A stretch of 64,000 nucleotides of DNA from an uncultured Clostridia bacterium. GTDB lineage: Bacteria; Bacillota; Clostridia; Oscillospirales; Ruminococcaceae. A program made the translations under genes and the position numbers. A model generated the notes under the pieces. It made no database searches. It saw nothing but the letters and a program-made list of their open reading frames with translations, and was not told where the DNA came from. The stretch spans positions 1 to 64,000 of the forward strand of contig CAMVEM010000001.1 of the NCBI GenBank assembly GCA_947166515.1. Reading direction: 5' to 3'. Each line of letters starts with the position of its first letter. Within the stretch, counting starts at the first letter, position 1. Positions 54,992 through 64,000 of the stretch are shown here, one piece after another.

Positions 54992-56056
54992 ATGGAGAAG
55001 CGTGCGTACAAAATACTTGATATAATAGTTGACGAGTATATCCGTACCGGCGAGCCTATCGGTTCAAAGACCGTGCAGGAGCTGCTCGACGTGAAAGTCT
55101 CCTCCGCTACCGTCAGAAACGAAATGGCGTCGCTCGAACAGCAGGGACTGCTCGAACACCCGCACACATCGGCAGGAAGAGTCCCCACATATAAGGGGCT
55201 CCGGCTGTATATAAGCCGCCTTGCACAGCAGCAGCTGCCAGAAGAGGATAAACAGAAAATAGACGACATCTTTGAAGAATTCGATGGCATGACCGACGAG
55301 GTCATAATCGAAAACGCGGCAAGAGCACTGTCCGAGTTCACGAACTGCGCAATAGTTTCCGCAAACGATTCAAACAAATTCTCGGTGATAACAAAGGTCG
55401 AAGTCATACCGACCGGACGCAGAATGTACGTTCTGATGATGATGACATCCGGCGGCGGCGTAAAGAACCGCGTATGCAGACTATCATTTGACCTGACGAA
55501 CGATCAGGTCGATTTCTTCCGCGATTTCGTCAATAAGAACCTCGAAGGCGTGAATATCAGCGAACTGTCGGACGAATATATCGATAACCTGTCCGCAGCG
55601 CTCGGAAGCTACGTTATGACGCTCTCTCCCCTGCTCAAAGGAATAGCTGATCTCTCTGCGGATATGATAAGCGAGAGAGTCCATATCGAGGGCGAGGAAA
55701 ACCTTATAGAATGCCCCGAGCTCAAAGGCAACGAGATAGCTAAGGTGCTGAGGCAGAAAGAAGCGCTCACAGCGGCGTTTGACAATACGTTCTCCGGAAT
55801 AAACGTGCTGTTCGGAGAAGAGAGCGAAACGTTCGTCATCTCGAATTCGAGCATGATAACCGGAACATTCAGCAAGGACGGAGAAAACGCAGGCGGATTC
55901 GGCGCAATAGGCCCGATGAGGCTCGAATACAAGAAGATAATCCCTTATATAGAATATTTCACTAATAAAGTTTCGGATATGATCTCAAGAGATCGCGGCT
56001 GTCCGGAAGGAGATGATATAAATGAAACTAAGGAGGAAAAGAAAGATGGGTCATGA
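54992..56056 (+). CDS. hrcA: heat-inducible transcription repressor HrcA
   Basis: ILDIIVDEYIRTGEPIGSKTVQELLDVKVSSATVRNEMASLEQQGLLEHPHTSAGRVPT. Confidence 0.97.
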   Translation: MEKRAYKILDIIVDEYIRTGEPIGSKTVQELLDVKVSSATVRNEMASLEQQGLLEHPHTSAGRVPTYKGLRLYISRLAQQQLPEEDKQKIDDIFEEFDGMTDEVIIENAARALSEFTNCAIVSANDSNKFSVITKVEVIPTGRRMYVLMMMTSGGGVKNRVCRLSFDLTNDQVDFFRDFVNKNLEGVNISELSDEYIDNLSAALGSYVMTLSPLLKGIADLSADMISERVHIEGEENLIECPELKGNEIAKVLRQKEALTAAFDNTFSGINVLFGEESETFVISNSSMITGTFSKDGENAGGFGAIGPMRLEYKKIIPYIEYFTNKVSDMISRDRGCPEGDDINETKEEKKDGS

Positions 56057-56603
56057 AAAAAATGAAGACGAGTTATTAGAAGAAAAAGAAGAAGGACTTC
56101 CGGAAAATGACAAAGACGAAGACAAGGACAGCGAAAGCGCATCCGATAATCAGTCAGTCGAAGTCATAGAGCCGGAGAAAGAAAAGAAAGAAGACGAAGC
56201 CGCAAAGCTGAAAGATCAGCTTATGCGCACAATGGCGGAGTACGACAACTACCGAAAGCGTACCGCGAAGGAAAAGACCGAGATGATGCCGGATATCACG
56301 GCAAGAGTGGTCACGGAGTTTCTTCCGGTGCTCGACAACCTCGAAAGAGCGCTTGCCGCGGACTGCTCGGACGAGAGCTACAAAAAAGGCGTGCAGATGA
56401 TATATGATTCGTTCATCGAAACACTCGACAAGCTCGGTGTCGAAAAGGTCCCGACAGAGGATTTCGACCCCTCGATGCATCAGGCGGTACAGCAGGTCCA
56501 GAGCGACGACCACGATACCGGAAAGATCGTCACAGTGTTCCAGAACGGCTACCGTCTCGGAACAAAAGTGCTGAGATTTGCAATGGTATCAGTCGCACAG
56601 TAG
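56046..56603 (+). CDS. grpE: nucleotide exchange factor GrpE
   Basis: RTMAEYDNYRKRTAKEKTEM...FDPSMHQAV; start at AAGGAGG RBS. Confidence 0.96.
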   Translation: MGHEKNEDELLEEKEEGLPENDKDEDKDSESASDNQSVEVIEPEKEKKEDEAAKLKDQLMRTMAEYDNYRKRTAKEKTEMMPDITARVVTEFLPVLDNLERALAADCSDESYKKGVQMIYDSFIETLDKLGVEKVPTEDFDPSMHQAVQQVQSDDHDTGKIVTVFQNGYRLGTKVLRFAMVSVAQ

Positions 56604-56604
56604 C

Positions 56605-56720
56605 AGTGAGATTTGTCGCTGACGCTTGAGATTTGGGGCTCCGCCCCAAACCCCGCTCCTTTTCGAACGCGAAAAGGAGCAAAAGCGAATCGCTTCGCAA
56701 TTTATACGCGAAGTCAAATC
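56605..56720. repeat. hairpin repeat block between grpE and dnaK
   Basis: GGGGCTCCGCCCC and GCTCCTTTTCG-AACG-CGAAAAGGAGC (56655-56680). Confidence 0.7.
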
Positions 56721-56768
56721 TTAAAAGACATTTCAATAATAAAAATAAATCTTTAGGAGGCAATTATT

Positions 56769-58613
56769 ATGGGAAAGATCATAGGCATAGACCTCGGAAC
56801 CACTAACTCGTGCGTATCCGTTATAGAAGGCGGCGAAGCCACCGTCATCACAAACAGCGAAGGAAGCAGAACAACTCCTTCCGTAGTAGCGTTCACAAAG
56901 GATGGCGAGAGACTCGTAGGTCAGCTCGCAAAGAACCAGGCTGTAACCAACCCGGAAAGAACGATAATCTCCATCAAGCGCCACATGGGAAGCGACTATA
57001 AGGTAGATATCGACGGCAAGAAGTATACACCTCAGGAAATATCCGCGATGATACTCCAGAAGCTGAAAGCAGAGGCAGAAAGCTACCTCGGCGAAAAAGT
57101 AACCGATGCGGTAATAACCGTTCCTGCTTACTTCACCGACTCGCAGAGACAGGCAACAAAGGATGCCGGCCAGATCGCAGGACTGAAAGTTGACAGAATC
57201 ATAAACGAGCCTACAGCTGCAGCTCTCGCATACGGCATAGACAAGGAAAACGATCAGAAGATCGTCGTATATGACCTTGGCGGCGGTACATTCGATGTGT
57301 CCGTTATCGAAATAGGCGACGGCGTTCAGGAAGTTCTCGCTACCGCCGGAAACAACCACCTCGGCGGCGACGACTTCGACCAGAGAGTTATCGACTACCT
57401 CGTATCCGAGTTCAAGAAATCAGACGGAACAGACCTGCGCAACGACAAGTTCGCTATGCAGAGACTGAAAGATGAAGCTGAAAAGGCGAAGATAGCACTT
57501 TCCAACTCCACTTCCGTAAATATCAATATCCCTTATATCACAGCAGACGCTACCGGTCCGAAGCACCTGAACGTATCTCTCACAAGAGCTAAGTTCAACG
57601 AGCTCACCGCAGACCTCGTAGAAGCAACAATGGGACCGCTGAAACAGGCGGTAAGCGACAGCGGACTCAAGCTCAGCGAGATAGATAAGATCCTGCTCGT
57701 CGGCGGTTCTACAAGAATACCCGCAGTTCAGGAAGCAGTAAAGAGTTACCTCGGCAAAGAGCCGTTCAAGGGCATCAACCCCGATGAGTGCGTTGCAATG
57801 GGCGCAGCTCTCCAGGGCGGCGTTCTGAACAAGGAAGTGACCGGACTCCTGCTGCTCGATGTTACGCCTCTGTCACTCGGTATCGAGACTCTCGGCGGTG
57901 TATGCACGAGAATGATCGAGAGAAACACAACTATCCCTACCAAGAAGACTCAGGTATATTCCACCGCAGTAGATAATCAGCCCAGTGTTGATATCAACAT
58001 TTTACAGGGCGAGCGTGAATTCGCAAAGGACAACAAGTCCATAGGCACATTCCGTCTCGACGGCATCGCTCCCGCTCCGAGAGGAGTTCCTCAGATCGAG
58101 GTAACATTCGATATTGACGCGAACGGTATCGTAAATGTTTCCGCAAAGGACCTCGGCACAGGCAAGGAGCAGCATATAAGCATCACGGCTTCCTCCAACA
58201 TGAGCAAGGAAGATATCGACCGCGCAGTTAAGGATGCCGAAGCGTATGCTGCAGAGGACGCCAAGAAGAAGGAAGAGATCGACACCCGCAACGAAGCCGA
58301 TCAGATGGTATATCAGGTCGAGAAGTCGATGAACGATTTTGGCGATAAGGTAACACAGTCCGACAAGGATGCCGTTAACCCGAAGCTCGACGCGCTGAAG
58401 GAAGCTCTCAAGGGCAGCGACATCAACGCGATCAAGAATGCGAAGGAAGAACTCCAGAAGGCGTTCTACGAAGTCGCTCAGAAGGTATATCAGCAGACAG
58501 GCGCACAGCCGGGCGCAGCTCCCGAGCCGGACGTTTCCGGACAGGGCTCTTCAATGGGCGGCGGCTCAAACGATGACAACATCGTTGACGCTGACTATAA
58601 GGACGCGAATTAA
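56769..58613 (+). CDS. dnaK: chaperone DnaK (Hsp70)
   Basis: [26 protein letters not shown]. Confidence 0.98.
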   Translation: MGKIIGIDLGTTNSCVSVIEGGEATVITNSEGSRTTPSVVAFTKDGERLVGQLAKNQAVTNPERTIISIKRHMGSDYKVDIDGKKYTPQEISAMILQKLKAEAESYLGEKVTDAVITVPAYFTDSQRQATKDAGQIAGLKVDRIINEPTAAALAYGIDKENDQKIVVYDLGGGTFDVSVIEIGDGVQEVLATAGNNHLGGDDFDQRVIDYLVSEFKKSDGTDLRNDKFAMQRLKDEAEKAKIALSNSTSVNINIPYITADATGPKHLNVSLTRAKFNELTADLVEATMGPLKQAVSDSGLKLSEIDKILLVGGSTRIPAVQEAVKSYLGKEPFKGINPDECVAMGAALQGGVLNKEVTGLLLLDVTPLSLGIETLGGVCTRMIERNTTIPTKKTQVYSTAVDNQPSVDINILQGEREFAKDNKSIGTFRLDGIAPAPRGVPQIEVTFDIDANGIVNVSAKDLGTGKEQHISITASSNMSKEDIDRAVKDAEAYAAEDAKKKEEIDTRNEADQMVYQVEKSMNDFGDKVTQSDKDAVNPKLDALKEALKGSDINAIKNAKEELQKAFYEVAQKVYQQTGAQPGAAPEPDVSGQGSSMGGGSNDDNIVDADYKDAN

Positions 58614-58748
58614 GCGGAACTCAACAGAAATAATGTATAATGAAAAGCACGGTGCTGCCGGGAAATTCCCGACAGCACAATGCTGTAATTTAAAGGCAGA
58701 ATATTTTCTGCCCGTCCGGAGCATAAACTTCGGAGCAAGGGGGTAAGT

Positions 58749-59942
58749 ATGGCAGAAAAACGTGATTATTATGAGGTCCTGGGAATACAGAAGGGCGCGT
58801 CTGACGAAGAGATAAAGAAAGCATACCGCCAGATGGCGAAGAAGTATCACCCCGATCTGCACCCCGACGACCCTGAAGCTGCCGAAAAGTTCAAAGAAGT
58901 GAACGAGGCGAACGACGTTCTGTCCGATCCTCAGAAGCGTCAGAGATACGACCAGTTCGGTCACGCAGGCGTTGACCCGTCATACGGAGCGGGCGCCGGC
59001 GGCTACGGCGGCGGATTCGGCGGGTTCGGCGGATTTTCGTCCGGCGACGGCATCGACCTCGGTGATATATTCGATTCATTCTTCGGCGGCGGAATGGGAA
59101 GCCGTTCGTCGTCATCGAACCCGAACGGACCAAAACGCGGCTCCGATATCTCAACAAGCTACACATTGAATTTCATGCAGGCGTGCAAGGGTTACTCCGC
59201 GTCTATCGATGTCAGCCGCTCCGAAGTCTGCGACACCTGCAACGGCAGCGGCGCCAAGCCGGGAACTACCGCAAAAACGTGTACGGAGTGCAACGGCACC
59301 GGTACGATACGCTTCAACCAGAGAACACTTTTCGGAACAATGGCCTCAACGCGCCCGTGTACAAAATGCTCCGGCAAGGGCAAGATAATAACCGACCCCT
59401 GCCAGACCTGCCGCGGCACGGGCCGCGTACAGAAGCGCCAGACGATCAATGTCAATATCCCCGCCGGTATAGACGACGGCCAGATACTCCGCGTCGCCGG
59501 GCAGGGCAACATGGGTCAGAACGGCGGTCAGCGCGGTGATCTCAACGTCCGCATAAGCGTAAAGAAGGACCCGCTGTTCGAGAGAAAGGGATTTGATGTC
59601 TGGACAGAAATTCCGATAACATATTCTCAGGCAGTGCTCGGAGATGAGATAACCGTTCCGACAATAGACGGCAATGTTACTTATACGGTACCGCCGGGAA
59701 CACAGCCCGATACGGTGTTCAGACTCCGCGGAAAGGGCATACAGAAGCTCCAGCGCGAGGGCAGAGGCGACCAGCTCGTAAAAGTAACGCTCGAAGTCCC
59801 CAAAAATCTGAACAAGAAGCAGAAGGATGCGCTCGTGGCGTTTTCCGAACAGCTCACCGAAAAGAACTACGAAAAACAGACCGGCTTTGTGAACAGACTC
59901 AAAAAGTTCACAGAAGATCTGAAAAAAGGCTTCGGCATGTGA
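58749..59942 (+). CDS. dnaJ: chaperone DnaJ
   Basis: J domain with HPD, Gly-rich region, four CxxCxGxG motifs. Confidence 0.98.
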   Translation: MAEKRDYYEVLGIQKGASDEEIKKAYRQMAKKYHPDLHPDDPEAAEKFKEVNEANDVLSDPQKRQRYDQFGHAGVDPSYGAGAGGYGGGFGGFGGFSSGDGIDLGDIFDSFFGGGMGSRSSSSNPNGPKRGSDISTSYTLNFMQACKGYSASIDVSRSEVCDTCNGSGAKPGTTAKTCTECNGTGTIRFNQRTLFGTMASTRPCTKCSGKGKIITDPCQTCRGTGRVQKRQTINVNIPAGIDDGQILRVAGQGNMGQNGGQRGDLNVRISVKKDPLFERKGFDVWTEIPITYSQAVLGDEITVPTIDGNVTYTVPPGTQPDTVFRLRGKGIQKLQREGRGDQLVKVTLEVPKNLNKKQKDALVAFSEQLTEKNYEKQTGFVNRLKKFTEDLKKGFGM

Positions 59943-59944
59943 GA

Positions 59945-60020
59945 TTTTGCCGCTGCGCTCGAGACTGGGGGAACCCTTTTCTGAAGAAAATGTTCTCCCC
60001 CAGACCCTTTTCCAAAAAAC
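59945..60020. repeat. hairpin repeat downstream of dnaJ
   Basis: TGGGGGAACCCTTTTCTGAAGAAAATGTTCTCCCCCA; GAGATTTTGCCGCTGCGCTCGAGA shared with other repeat blocks. Confidence 0.6.
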
Positions 60021-60109
60021 TTTACATATTATTTCTTATCACAGAAAAGACTATAATCTTTTCGGAATATAACAACAAAGCCCGCACAGCTGATCTGTGC
60101 GGGCTTTCA

Positions 60110-60547
60110 TTATGCTATCTTTTCGGTTTTATCGCCGTATATCTCTTCAAGATCACTTATAGCTGCGTTATGCAGCCTTGTGATGTGGCGCGAGGTATAT
60201 CCGAGCTTGTCCGCTATCTGCTCCCAGGTCTCATGCAGTATGTATCGGCGCTCAATGACCGCGCGGCTGGTATTGTCTTTGAGCAAAGCGGCTATGCCCA
60301 TTATCTGTTCCTTAAGATCAACAAGTCTGTCTATCTCCTTGTCGATACGGATCTCAAGATCAGCTATCTTCGCTGCATTTTTCCCCACCTTGTCGGAATA
60401 GGTCCCCTTCGGGCGGGAAATATCGTTTCCGCTTATCCGCGCCGTGCATTTCTCGGACAGTGCCCTGAGCTGGGCTATCTCTTCAAGATACAGGTTGATC
60501 CTGTCGTCGATCTCCCTGTGCGACGCAAGAAGTTTTTTAACGTCCAT
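60110..60547 (-). CDS. phage-type sigma-like HTH regulator (DUF1492-like)
   Basis: RAVIERRYILHETWEQIADKLGYTSRHITRLHNAAISDL sigma region 4-like HTH; RBS AGGAGAGG. Confidence 0.7.
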   Translation of the reverse strand: MDVKKLLASHREIDDRINLYLEEIAQLRALSEKCTARISGNDISRPKGTYSDKVGKNAAKIADLEIRIDKEIDRLVDLKEQIMGIAALLKDNTSRAVIERRYILHETWEQIADKLGYTSRHITRLHNAAISDLEEIYGDKTEKIA

Positions 60548-60569
60548 AATTTCCTCTCCTGACATTAAG

Positions 60570-60794
60570 TTAAATTGTTACTTTCACGACACATAAGGGA
60601 CAGATCAGAAGATCTCCCGCCTCGTATGCCGAATCGCCGTCGTACAGCTCTCTTCCGCATATCCTGCACACCGCTCGCATCACTGCGATGTCGCTGCTCC
60701 GGCAGCTTCCGCATATATCGGACGAGATACAGTCGGGCTCATACATCCTCGACGGCTCTTCTCCGTAATGTCCGCAATTTCTGCACCTGTACAA
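60570..60794 (-). CDS. small zinc-ribbon protein
   Basis: Several CxxC pairs: CRNCGHYG, CGSCRSSD, CRICGRELYDG, CPLC. Confidence 0.7.
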   Translation of the reverse strand: MYRCRNCGHYGEEPSRMYEPDCISSDICGSCRSSDIAVMRAVCRICGRELYDGDSAYEAGDLLICPLCVVKVTI

Positions 60795-60833
60795 GCATCC
60801 TCCTTTCCGTTTCTATCGGGGTGTCGAAACTTC

Positions 60834-60952
60834 GTTGCATTTCTGGGACAATCTCATAATAGCACTAATTGTCCCGAAAGTCAACCATTTAAACAAGATT
60901 TTTTTAAAACTTGTCGATTGTTGTTGCATTTTTGGGATATATGTGTTATAAT
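60834..60952. promoter_or_regulatory. divergent promoters with three putative repressor operator copies
   Basis: Minus promoter TTGACT-17-TATTAT (60884-60856), plus promoter TTGCAT-17-TATAAT (60924-60952); inverted repeat GGGACAAT-15-ATTGTCCC. Confidence 0.75.
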
Positions 60953-61079
60953 AGCGACAGACAAGCGTAATGAGCACTAATACAGCGTTTCTGCACGATC
61001 CGGTAGGGCCAGGGTGAATGAAAAGCCAAAAGATCCCTCCGCCTTTGAGGAAACGGGGCAATAGGTAAGGTGATATACT

Positions 61080-61706
61080 ATGAATAAAATACTCGCATCT
61101 GACAGGATAAGTCTTCGCAGAAAAGAACTCAGGCTCTCATATCAGGAGCTTGCCGACAGAACGGGCATCAGCAAATCAACTCTCCAGCGCTATGAGACCG
61201 GCGGTATAAAGAACATACCGCTCGAAAAGCTCGGCGTACTTGCAAAAGCGCTCGAAACCACGGAAATGTACATTCTCGGCAAGCCCGAATCCGGGAACGC
61301 CGAGCCTATAAGCACAGGCGTATATGAAATACCCGTATTCGACAGCGTGAGCGCGGGCTTCGGGGCGTATGCTGACAGTCAGATCGTGTGCTTTATCCCG
61401 ACATATATAGATCGTCCGGCTGAACACGGCGAATATCTGTGGATAAACGTCCGCGGCGACAGTATGTCGCCGAAGATCGAGGACGGCGACCGTATACTCG
61501 TCCGGCGGCTTGACAGTGTGGAAAGCGGAAGCGTTGCTGTCGTGATGATAGATGACGAAGCGTTCGTCAAGAAGATAAAGTACGGCAAAAACTGGATAGA
61601 ACTCCACTCGTTCAATCCTTATTATCCCGTAAGGCGGCTCGAAGACGAGGAAGCCGAGCGCGTGCGCGTGGTCGGACTTGTGGTCGAAGTCAGCAAAAAG
61701 CTGTGA
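61080..61706 (+). CDS. XRE-HTH/S24-peptidase phage-type repressor (CI/LexA-like)
   Basis: HTH LSYQELADRTGISKSTLQRYETG; S24 VRGDSMSPKIEDGDRILVRRLDSVESGSVAVVMIDDEAFVKKI. Confidence 0.93.
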   Translation: MNKILASDRISLRRKELRLSYQELADRTGISKSTLQRYETGGIKNIPLEKLGVLAKALETTEMYILGKPESGNAEPISTGVYEIPVFDSVSAGFGAYADSQIVCFIPTYIDRPAEHGEYLWINVRGDSMSPKIEDGDRILVRRLDSVESGSVAVVMIDDEAFVKKIKYGKNWIELHSFNPYYPVRRLEDEEAERVRVVGLVVEVSKKL

Positions 61707-61714
61707 TTTTCGCC

Positions 61715-61830
61715 ATACCCCCTGCCCCCTCCCCGAAGGAGAGGGGGTTCTTTTTCCTTTATGTGGTGCTTCGCCCCACACCCCGACTGTTCCGAGGCCT
61801 TAACGTCGCCTGTTTTGAGGCCTTTACCAA
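61715..61830. repeat. dispersed GC-rich hairpin repeat
   Basis: CCCCCTGCCCCCTCCCCGAAGGAGAGGGGGTT...ATGTGGTGCTTCGCCCCACACCCC. Confidence 0.65.
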
Positions 61831-61836
61831 CGAAAA

Positions 61837-61861
61837 ATCCCCCACGAAGATCGTGGGGGAT
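61837..61861 (-). terminator. hairpin terminator
   Basis: ATCCCCCACGA-AGA-TCGTGGGGGAT then T-run on minus strand. Confidence 0.85.
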
Positions 61862-61869
61862 AAAACATT

Positions 61870-63249
61870 TCATGTTCTCTTACGGTCAAGTCCTGCAAGA
61901 ATATCATCTATATTGTACCCGTTATCGCTGTCATCACTCAGAAGAGCGTCAAGCCTCGGTATAGAAGTGGTGGTACTCGTATTCTTTCGCGGAGTGTATT
62001 GACGTATCGTTTCCTCCGGCTCAGGAGCGGGACGCGGACGGCGGTTCTGCTGACCTGAGCCCGGTCTGAGCAGCTGAGGCCGCTGTGAATTCTGGGACTG
62101 CTGCGATCTTGCCTGCTGTGCGGCTGCGCGCGCGGCAGCTTCAGTAATATCGGAGGTCTTCTGCCTTGAAAGCTCTCCGAATACCGCAGTCTTGGATATA
62201 TCGGAAGTCTTTCTGGCTGCCTTTCTAATCAGTTTTTCACTCTGCTCGAATTCCTTTTCGGCAGCTATCGCAGCGCCGCGTGTTTTCTGGATATCCTTTA
62301 CGACCTGCTCGCGCATTTTCTTCATATCTTCAAGCTCGTGAGCGGCTTTTGTCTCCTCGATAGCCTCATTGAGCTTCTTCTGCGAAAGCGGCATGGTGCT
62401 GCGCTGTTTTACAGGCTGCTGAGTCTGCTTCTGCGAGCGCGTGGGAGCCGTGAAAAGCGGATTAGGCTGCTGACGGCTGCGCGCAGCGGCAAGCTCGGCA
62501 TACTCGTTCTTCGGATCGGGAGTTGACTTTCTTCCGGTTGCAACATCGCTTGATCCGGTATCGTAAATGCCTATGCTGCTGTCGAGTGACGCCGTCCTGT
62601 ACGCTTTGGCAGCCTCTGCGGTGCCGCGGCGCTCACGCGTGGGAATATTAGCGTCCGGAACATAAGTGGGGACCTCATATTGCTTCTTGACAGTTTCTAT
62701 CTCCGGCGCAGGCATGATCCTTGCCGCATATTTCACAATCTCCAGAGCAACTATTATAAGGCTCGGCGCGATCGCGATAAGAAGCATTCCGACCGGTGAA
62801 ACCGCAAAGCTGATGAGCGCTCCCCAGAAATATGAGTAGCTCATGCCTTTTGCAACTATCTGGCTCTGCGACAGTGTTATTGCCGCGCCGCTCTCGGTTA
62901 TCGCGTCAAAGCTGTAAACGCCGTCAAGCAGATCGCTGCGCTCGACCTTTGCAAGTGCCGGTTTACCGTTTTCAAGGCGGAATATGACAATATTCCCCTG
63001 CTCTATCTCCGAAAAAGCGACCTGTTTTCCCATGAGCGCGGTGCCTTTTTTCAGGTCCTCGAAGACGGTGTTCCCGTCATCGAATACTAGGTCGGACTTT
63101 ATAAGATAAACATTGGAGCCGAAGATGTTAGGAGTACCGTCACCCGCTGCATAAACGATTGCGGTCACACTCAGAAAAAGTGCCAAAACAAGAAATGCGG
63201 CGCATATGACTTTTAGTATTATATTGAAAATTTTATTTTTCGGACTCAT
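61870..63249 (-). CDS. SipW/signal-peptidase-like membrane protein lacking obvious catalytic Ser, long C-terminal tail
   Basis: IEQGNIVIFRLENGKPALAKVE...YFWGALISFAVSPVGMLLIAIAPSLIIVALEIVKYAA; no SGSM-type motif; start MSPKNK. Confidence 0.5.
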   Translation of the reverse strand: MSPKNKIFNIILKVICAAFLVLALFLSVTAIVYAAGDGTPNIFGSNVYLIKSDLVFDDGNTVFEDLKKGTALMGKQVAFSEIEQGNIVIFRLENGKPALAKVERSDLLDGVYSFDAITESGAAITLSQSQIVAKGMSYSYFWGALISFAVSPVGMLLIAIAPSLIIVALEIVKYAARIMPAPEIETVKKQYEVPTYVPDANIPTRERRGTAEAAKAYRTASLDSSIGIYDTGSSDVATGRKSTPDPKNEYAELAAARSRQQPNPLFTAPTRSQKQTQQPVKQRSTMPLSQKKLNEAIEETKAAHELEDMKKMREQVVKDIQKTRGAAIAAEKEFEQSEKLIRKAARKTSDISKTAVFGELSRQKTSDITEAAARAAAQQARSQQSQNSQRPQLLRPGSGQQNRRPRPAPEPEETIRQYTPRKNTSTTTSIPRLDALLSDDSDNGYNIDDILAGLDRKRT

Positions 63250-63482
63250 TTTTTTCGTTCCTCTCTTGACAAAAGCGAAAAAATGTGTATAATTAATAAG
63301 GTGATATTCAACACACATTTATTTTATCACATTTTTTTTGAATTTGCAATAGTTTTTCACAATATTTATCTTTTTTTCGTATATTCATGCACAATATGTT
63401 GTATATGTCGGTACAGCAGCCGCACGACGCGTACATATAAAAGCAAATTCGAATCAGCCCGGAAACAAAAACATAGCCTTAC

Positions 63483-63542
63483 AAAATTTAATATGCTGGT
63501 GTAGCTCAGTCGGTAGAGCAGCGCATTCGTAATGCGCAGGTC
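63483..63542 (+). pseudogene. duplicated 5' half of tRNA-Thr (CGT) with 12 bp of upstream sequence
   Basis: 60 bp identical to 63603-63662, then diverges after the variable loop (CAGGTC|ATGGAG vs CAGGTC|GGGGGT). Confidence 0.9.
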
Positions 63543-63614
63543 ATGGAGTACCGATAAAGTGACGCATCGGTCGGATCAAAACGTAGACTTTACAAATTTT
63601 CTAAAATTTAATAT

Positions 63615-63690
63615 GCTGGTGTAGCTCAGTCGGTAGAGCAGCGCATTCGTAATGCGCAGGTCGGGGGTTCGAGTCCGTTCACCAGCTCCA
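63615..63690 (+). tRNA. tRNA-Thr (CGT), CCA encoded
   Basis: GCTGGTGTAGCTCAGTCGGTAGAGCAGCGCATTCGTAATGCGCAGGTCGGGGGTTCGAGTCCGTTCACCAGCTCCA. Confidence 0.96.
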
Positions 63691-63719
63691 GCCGAGAAGC
63701 CTCGGCACACAATACTAGC

Positions 63720-63749
63720 TTAACCACGCGGTTTTGACTGCGTGGTTAA
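63720..63749 (+). terminator. hairpin after tRNA-Thr
   Basis: TTAACCACGCGGTTTTGACTGCGTGGTTAA. Confidence 0.6.
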
Positions 63750-63789
63750 TTTCATAATATGTATTATTTGTAACAATTGCTGATTTATA

Positions 63790-63818
63790 TTGAAATAAAA
63801 TTCAGATTGTGGTATAAT
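63790..63818 (+). promoter_or_regulatory. promoter TTGAAA-17-TATAAT
   Basis: TTGAAA 63790-63795; TATAAT 63813-63818. Confidence 0.75.
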
Positions 63819-63845
63819 ATGTATATAAATACTGTGGAGGCGGCT

Positions 63846-64000
63846 ATGATCAGGGATATTATTGCGGAAAACGAAAACGTAACACCAAACGGAAACGAGA
63901 TTGAATTATTAAAAGCACATTTTCCATCATGCTTCAGAGCTGACGGTTCATTTGATATCGAGCGATTCAAAGAGTATCTTTCTGATAAGGTGACGATAAA
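63846..64000 (+). CDS. start of a CDS running off the window, possibly a site-specific DNA methyltransferase (type III Mod-like)
   Basis: MIRDIIAENENVTPNGNEIELLKAHFPSCFRADGSFDIERFKEYLSDKVTI; LKxxFPxCF...FDIExFKxxLSD resembles N-termini of Mod-type methyltransferases. Confidence 0.4.
   Translation, partial: MIRDIIAENENVTPNGNEIELLKAHFPSCFRADGSFDIERFKEYLSDKVTI

Noticed and set aside
63543-63580. Separate gene after the tRNA half (ATGGAGTACCGATAA)
   Set aside because: Only four codons before a stop; no ORF. Treated as sequence flanking the tRNA half-duplication.
1-64000. CRISPR arrays, rRNA operons, transposases/integrases
   Set aside because: None seen: no regular direct repeat-spacer pattern, no rRNA sequence, and no recognisable transposase or integrase ORF in the window.

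Overview
Bacterial chromosomal window, probably a sporulation-lineage Firmicute (Ruminococcaceae/Oscillospiraceae-like; taxonomy inferred from spmAB, spoVAC-AD-AE and overall gene style). Main contents: (1) 1-5.7 kb, minus strand: a phage head/tail cassette (scaffold, major capsid, connectors, tail tube, tail-assembly chaperone with a T_TTT_TTC -1 frameshift site, an unusually small 171-aa ORF in the tape-measure position, baseplate-like genes), with no portal or terminase on its 5' side. (2) 6-13 kb: Ser/Thr-kinase/LRR protein, orphan histidine kinase, CorA with a structured leader, lipoprotein, and a LytTR regulator whose receiver lacks the phospho-Asp. (3) 13.5-20.6 kb: RNase Y, a degenerate M50-like membrane protein, SpmAB, ClpC, and an unlisted Cys/Gly-rich 49-aa microprotein. 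(4) 21.2-25.4 kb: four prepilin-like genes with an embedded membrane-anchored metzincin-like protease. (5) 25.5-33.2 kb: YceG-TelA-TerD-TerD-Ca2+-ATPase locus. (6) 33-46.7 kb: NSS symporter, FRG-domain protein fused into a sugar ABC operon, CNNM/CBS protein, TrpB2. (7) 46.9-52.6 kb: ECF sigma factor plus a 1687-aa membrane protein with alpha-2-macroglobulin (A2M) architecture and an anti-sigma-like N-terminus. (8) 52.7-60 kb: spoVA genes and a CIRCE-controlled hrcA-grpE-dnaK-dnaJ operon. (9) 60.1-61.7 kb: divergent phage-type repressor module with visible operator repeats. (10) 61.9-64 kb: degenerate SipW-like protein, a duplicated 5' half of tRNA-Thr, and the start of a possible DNA methyltransferase. 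Mosaic, hairpin-rich intergenic repeats recur throughout, some with compensatory stem changes. Strongest candidates for something undescribed: the ECF sigma/A2M pair, the prepilin-metzincin cluster, the small-tape-measure capsid cassette, and the Cys-rich microprotein. All calls come from reading the sequence; no database search was run.
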